Origin: a virus
IMG/VR virus record: IMGVR_UViG_3300036851_000447
Coordinates: 1 to 44,739 of that record
Strand: one strand, 5' to 3'
DNA: 44,739 bases
How positions within the stretch are numbered: position 1 is the first letter of the stretch; the number at the start of each line of letters is the position of its first letter. This document shows, piece after piece, positions 42,265 to 44,739 of this stretch. Under the pieces are notes generated by a model, which was not told where the DNA came from, did no database searches, and saw nothing but the letters and a program-made list of their open reading frames with translations. Position numbers and translations under genes: made by a program.

Positions 42265-42752
42265 GGCGCTCCCTCCACGTCGGTCGGCGGCAGGGTCACC
42301 GTCGCCCCGAGGTATTCGACTGTAACGGGCGCCAGACCAGCCGTCCACGACTTTCCACTGACCGCCTCGAAGTCGGCCACGTCGAGGTCCACGATCCGGC
42401 CTAATCGCTGCATCGCGAGGCTGGGCCCGGCGTCGTTGCTGGTCCGGGTGACACAGCCACCCGCGCCGCAGACCTCGACCAGATGACCCGGTCCCTCGGG
42501 CAGGGCGAGGTAGCCGTCAAACCCCGGCCCGTAGGTCGAGGCCGTGCCTGCCCTGATCGCCGTCGAAATGGCCCCCACGGGCGCCGCTGGCGCCAAGGTG
42601 GGCTCGGACACCCCAATCACCGTCACCGGGCCGCTCCGTGGCTCCTGTGTCGTCTCGCGGGCCGTTGGAGGGGCCGCGCAACCCCAGAGAAACAGAACCG
42701 CCCCCGTGAGGACCATTCCGGTCCTCCGGGGGCTCTTTTGATTCGCCTTCAA
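42261..42752 (-). CDS. putative lipoprotein
   Basis: A 163-residue minus-strand protein starting at TTG 42752, which overlaps the upstream TGA and follows a GGGAGGAAG site. The N-terminus is basic (KANQKSPRRTG), then hydrophobic (MVLTGAVLFLW), then Gly-Cys-Ala-Ala at residues 24-27, a lipobox (LWGC). It should be exported, lipidated and anchored on the host surface. The mature part is beta-rich with a VEVCGAGGCV cysteine pair. Phage lipoproteins often block superinfection, so exclusion is a possible role. The plus-strand terminator at 42701 lies inside its 5' coding part. Confidence 0.65.
   Translation of the reverse strand: MKANQKSPRRTGMVLTGAVLFLWGCAAPPTARETTQEPRSGPVTVIGVSEPTLAPAAPVGAISTAIRAGTASTYGPGFDGYLALPEGPGHLVEVCGAGGCVTRTSNDAGPSLAMQRLGRIVDLDVADFEAVSGKSWTAGLAPVTVEYLGATVTLPPTDVEGAP
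42701..42739 (+). terminator. rho-independent terminator for the plus-strand late operon
   Basis: CCCCCG (42701-42706) plus GAGGACC (42708-42714) pair with GGTCCTC (42720-42726) plus CGGGGG (42727-42732), a 13-bp stem with one bulged T and the loop ATTCC, followed by CTCTTTT. In the plus direction this is a textbook intrinsic terminator. It sits antisense within the first codons of the minus-strand lipoprotein, 650 bases past the last plus gene. Confidence 0.75.
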
Positions 42753-43099
42753 CTGTCTTCCTCCCAACGCTGGTCGATGTTCGCGATCGTGTGGCAATAG
42801 AAATTGAGGGCGACCTCGTCAGTGAGATTTACGCAGCAGATCGCACTCTCGGTGTTCGGCGGCGGCGCGAGGCCGATGACCATCTGGCGATGCTCGGGCG
42901 GGAAGTTCGGGTTGTCCTTGGTCGGGCGGATGATCGTGCCGTAGGGGAAAGGACTGATCGGCCAGCCGACGGTGGCGGGTGACCATACGTGCTTCTTGGC
43001 GATCGAGGGTGTCCGCGTACTGAGCATGTGCTTTATCCCGGTCATCGCGAGCACGGCATGGTCGTCGTCGCCGAGGGCCACACTGGCGATCTTGCTCAT
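42749..43099 (-). CDS. hypothetical protein, 116 aa
   Basis: Minus-strand gene with ATG 43099 sharing one base with the upstream stop (TGATG). Features are an ICCVN pair of cysteines near residue 88, a Pro-rich middle (SPFPYGTII, NPNFPPEHRQ) and a Trp-rich end. No signal or membrane helix. No family is recognised. Its stop overlaps the lipoprotein's TTG. Confidence 0.55.
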   Translation of the reverse strand: MSKIASVALGDDDHAVLAMTGIKHMLSTRTPSIAKKHVWSPATVGWPISPFPYGTIIRPTKDNPNFPPEHRQMVIGLAPPPNTESAICCVNLTDEVALNFYCHTIANIDQRWEEDS

Positions 43100-43653
43100 C
43101 AGAAGATCGTCGTCAGGAGATCGAGCCCGGCGATGACGTGGACCCCGAACTCGGTGTCGGTGTAGGGCTCCTGGCCGCGGGTCTGCCGGCCGTCGTTGAC
43201 CCGGCGAAGGACCTGATCGAGGGACTGCCCGCGGGCGACCACCGGGAAGATGATGTCGAACGACGGTGGCGACAGGCGGCGAAGCTGGCGGAGGGCGGCC
43301 TTCAGGCGACGTGGTGCAGCTCGGCGGCGCGAGGCCCGGAATCGGGCGACCCGCTCATCCCGGTCGCAGGAGTGGATGACCTCGCCGTCCTCGTCCAGCC
43401 ATTCGCACATGCAGACCCCTGCCGCGGCGAGGTAGCGCTCGAAGTCCGGCGCGAAGTCGGGGGCCCCCAAGCCGTCGTGGGCGATCCGGCTCTCGGTCGT
43501 CGGGTGGAGGCGGATCGAGGGGTTCGTGTCGTCTCGGAGTCCCAGCGCCCGGCCGTGAATCTGGGTCGGCACCTCCTCGCGGTAGGACGACTGGCGGAGC
43601 ATCAGGTCCATGTTGCGGGTGACGCGGCGATACTCGGTACTGATCGCAGTCAA
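43099..43653 (-). CDS. hypothetical protein, 184 aa
   Basis: Starts at TTG 43653, directly after the upstream TAG, with an AGGAGG site seven bases before. The protein is Arg-rich, particularly at residues 103-130 (RVARFRASRRRAAPRRLKAALRQ), with a CMCEW and a nearby SCDRD that may form a small metal site. It could bind nucleic acid. No family is recognised. Confidence 0.55.
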   Translation of the reverse strand: MTAISTEYRRVTRNMDLMLRQSSYREEVPTQIHGRALGLRDDTNPSIRLHPTTESRIAHDGLGAPDFAPDFERYLAAAGVCMCEWLDEDGEVIHSCDRDERVARFRASRRRAAPRRLKAALRQLRRLSPPSFDIIFPVVARGQSLDQVLRRVNDGRQTRGQEPYTDTEFGVHVIAGLDLLTTIF

Positions 43654-44031
43654 CTAGGGGCCTCCTGTGACGGGCGGCTTCACGTTGCCGAGGAGCATAC
43701 CTGTTCGGTCAACGGGAACGATCTCCTCGTGCTTCGCCGTGTGGAGCGAACCGAACCTCCACGAGCCCACCGTGCCGATCCTGACGAGCATGACCGTGTG
43801 GAGGCTGGTCTGGGGGTTCCAGCCGAGGTACATGAAGATCAGATCGTCCGAGCCCTCGGCGGGCGCGGCCAAGTCGCCGTATCGCCACGGGTCGTAAACG
43901 GGTGCCGGGATGATGGTGATCTTGCCGACGACCGCGCGGTTGAACCTGACCGTCGCTAGCGGACCCGAGATGACGGTGTATTCCGACGGATCGAGCAGGA
44001 CGCCGTCCTCGTAGACCTTGATGCTGCTCAT
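43654..44031 (-). CDS. hypothetical protein, 125 aa
   Basis: From ATG 44031, overlapping the upstream stop, to TAG 43654. Beta-rich throughout: SSIKVYEDGVLLD, ATVRFNRAVVGKITIIPAP, DLIFMYLGW, HTVMLVRIG. The opening (KVYEDGVLLDPSEYTVISG) resembles the fibre-type motif in which a protein names a value and then a strand. The IFMxLG stretch recurs in the neighbour at 44028-44297. Function unknown; possibly a small sandwich protein. Confidence 0.55.
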   Translation of the reverse strand: MSSIKVYEDGVLLDPSEYTVISGPLATVRFNRAVVGKITIIPAPVYDPWRYGDLAAPAEGSDDLIFMYLGWNPQTSLHTVMLVRIGTVGSWRFGSLHTAKHEEIVPVDRTGMLLGNVKPPVTGGP

Positions 44032-44297
44032 GGCATCACCGAGGCCCATGCCCAGTTCTTGTCGCTGAGCGGGTCGTAGACATCGAGGCCGGAATGGGCC
44101 TTGGCGAGCTGGCCCTCGTAGAAGTTGTTGAGGTCACCGCGGAGGACGAGGACCCACGCCCACGGTGGCTCGGCTGGCCCGAGGAACATGAAGATGGCTC
44201 CCTCGTTGAGCATTCCCTTGTGGACGCAGGCGACGCCGTAGGACAGGCCCATGTCCTCGAACATCTTGGCGTACTGCTCCGGTGTCAGGGCGCCCAT
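44028..44297 (-). CDS. hypothetical protein, 89 aa
   Basis: From ATG 44297 with one-base stop overlap upstream. It starts with ALTPEQYAKMFEDMG, then ACVHKGMLNEGAIFMFLGP and PWAWVLVLRGDL, followed by a charged helix. The IFMFLG ... VLVLRGD pattern resembles IFMYLG ... VMLVRIG of the next gene, hinting at distant kinship. No family is recognised. Confidence 0.5.
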   Translation of the reverse strand: MGALTPEQYAKMFEDMGLSYGVACVHKGMLNEGAIFMFLGPAEPPWAWVLVLRGDLNNFYEGQLAKAHSGLDVYDPLSDKNWAWASVMP

Positions 44298-44698
44298 CAG
44301 GTCTCTCCCGCCGTGATGAGGGTGCCATCGACGACCACGTAGGCTTTCGTCGGCCGCTTGGCATTGAGGCCCTGCTCAATGACGTGCATCGTGCCCGACA
44401 TCTTATCCGCCCGCTCGAAGTCTTCGAGCGACAGGAAGCCGTGGACCTCGGTCCCGTCGCGGACCATCTCCACGTCGCGGACCCAGTTGTCGCGGCCCCC
44501 TTCCGATGGATAGGTGAAACAGCGCATCCCGAGGACGGTTGCCGCGGCCATGATGAACTGGTCGAGCCCGTCACTGCCGCGGGTGAGGATCAGCGTCCCC
44601 TGGCCGAGGCCACGCAGTATTTCCACCACCTGTGTTACCACCGCAGTATCCAGTGGAAAATTAGTGCTTCCGACGATGACTGCCTTGCGGGTTTTCAT
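44297..44698 (-). CDS. SLOG/DUF2493-like Rossmann protein
   Basis: A 133-residue protein, first gene of the minus-strand operon. The pattern AVIVGSTNFPLD (6-17), TLILTRGSDGLDQFIMAAA (35-53), FTYPSEGGRDNWVRDVEMVRDG (61-82), SGTMHVIEQGL (101-111) and KAYVVVDG follows the YspA/DUF2493 SLOG fold, which binds nucleotides or nucleotide-derived signals. The G-S-D-G loop and the late SGT motif are the ligand contacts in related proteins. A nucleotide-signal role or sponge is possible (inference). No Shine-Dalgarno is clear. Confidence 0.65.
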   Translation of the reverse strand: MKTRKAVIVGSTNFPLDTAVVTQVVEILRGLGQGTLILTRGSDGLDQFIMAAATVLGMRCFTYPSEGGRDNWVRDVEMVRDGTEVHGFLSLEDFERADKMSGTMHVIEQGLNAKRPTKAYVVVDGTLITAGET

Positions 44699-44739
44699 GG
44701 CGCGCGTCGATTCAGAAGTCCGAAGGAGTTATCGCGACC

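Noticed and set aside
44699-44739. Circular joint or terminal repeat between the window ends
   Set aside because: The last 40 bases do not match the first bases, and joining them does not give a convincing start for the partial first gene, though AAGGAG near 44723 could be a ribosome site.

Overview
The window is a GC-rich stretch of a tailed double-stranded DNA virus (Caudoviricetes, siphovirus-like). The evidence is a complete set of virion genes: terminase, HK97-type portal, prohead protease, major capsid protein, head-tail connectors, tail tube, a frameshifted tail-assembly chaperone, a tape measure of about 1250 residues and tail-tip proteins. High GC, strong Shine-Dalgarno sites, frequent GTG and occasional TTG starts and very tight gene packing suggest a GC-rich bacterial host such as an actinobacterium or chloroflexotan. 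That host call is inference. No integrase, tRNA, rRNA or CRISPR array was found. The first gene is cut by the window edge, and circularity or completeness cannot be judged.

Layout: (i) 1-1168, small early-type proteins in ATGA-overlapping steps. (ii) 1169-1620, a candidate promoter and structured leader. (iii) 1621-3833, a primase-polymerase and a RepA-like helicase. (iv) 3830-3930, a dense TGACA/TGTCA repeat cluster. (v) 3952-7550, terminase and portal. (vi) 7543-23684, about 16 kb of accessory cargo: a GH5 glycosidase, a secreted protein, a cysteine-peptidase-like protein, a sugar/glycan-modification cluster (epimerase, asparagine-synthetase-like enzyme, dual-specificity phosphatase, glycosyltransferases, GDSL esterase, left-handed beta-helix acyltransferase), and two collagen-like fibres alternating with further glycosyltransferases. 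(vii) 23620-26306, a ChaB-protease-scaffold fusion and the major capsid protein. (viii) 26421-27035, a three-gene minus-strand island inside the structural region. (ix) 27118-40051, connectors, tail tube, chaperone with a textbook -1 frameshift signal, tape measure and two paralogous tail-tip proteins. (x) 40063-42052, small membrane proteins (lysis candidates). (xi) 42049-44698, a seven-gene minus-strand operon that includes a lipoprotein and a SLOG-fold protein, convergent with the plus-strand operon.

The most unusual arrangement is the interleaving of Gly-X-Thr-rich collagen-like fibres with glycosyltransferases, next to a larger sugar-modifying cluster that lies between portal and capsid genes. 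I infer that the phage may glycosylate its own fibres, or that the cluster remodels host surface glycans. Other points of interest are the GGGAAAC frameshift site with a 13-bp hairpin, a ChaB-protease-scaffold fusion with two good start sites, and a plus-strand terminator located antisense inside a lipoprotein gene.
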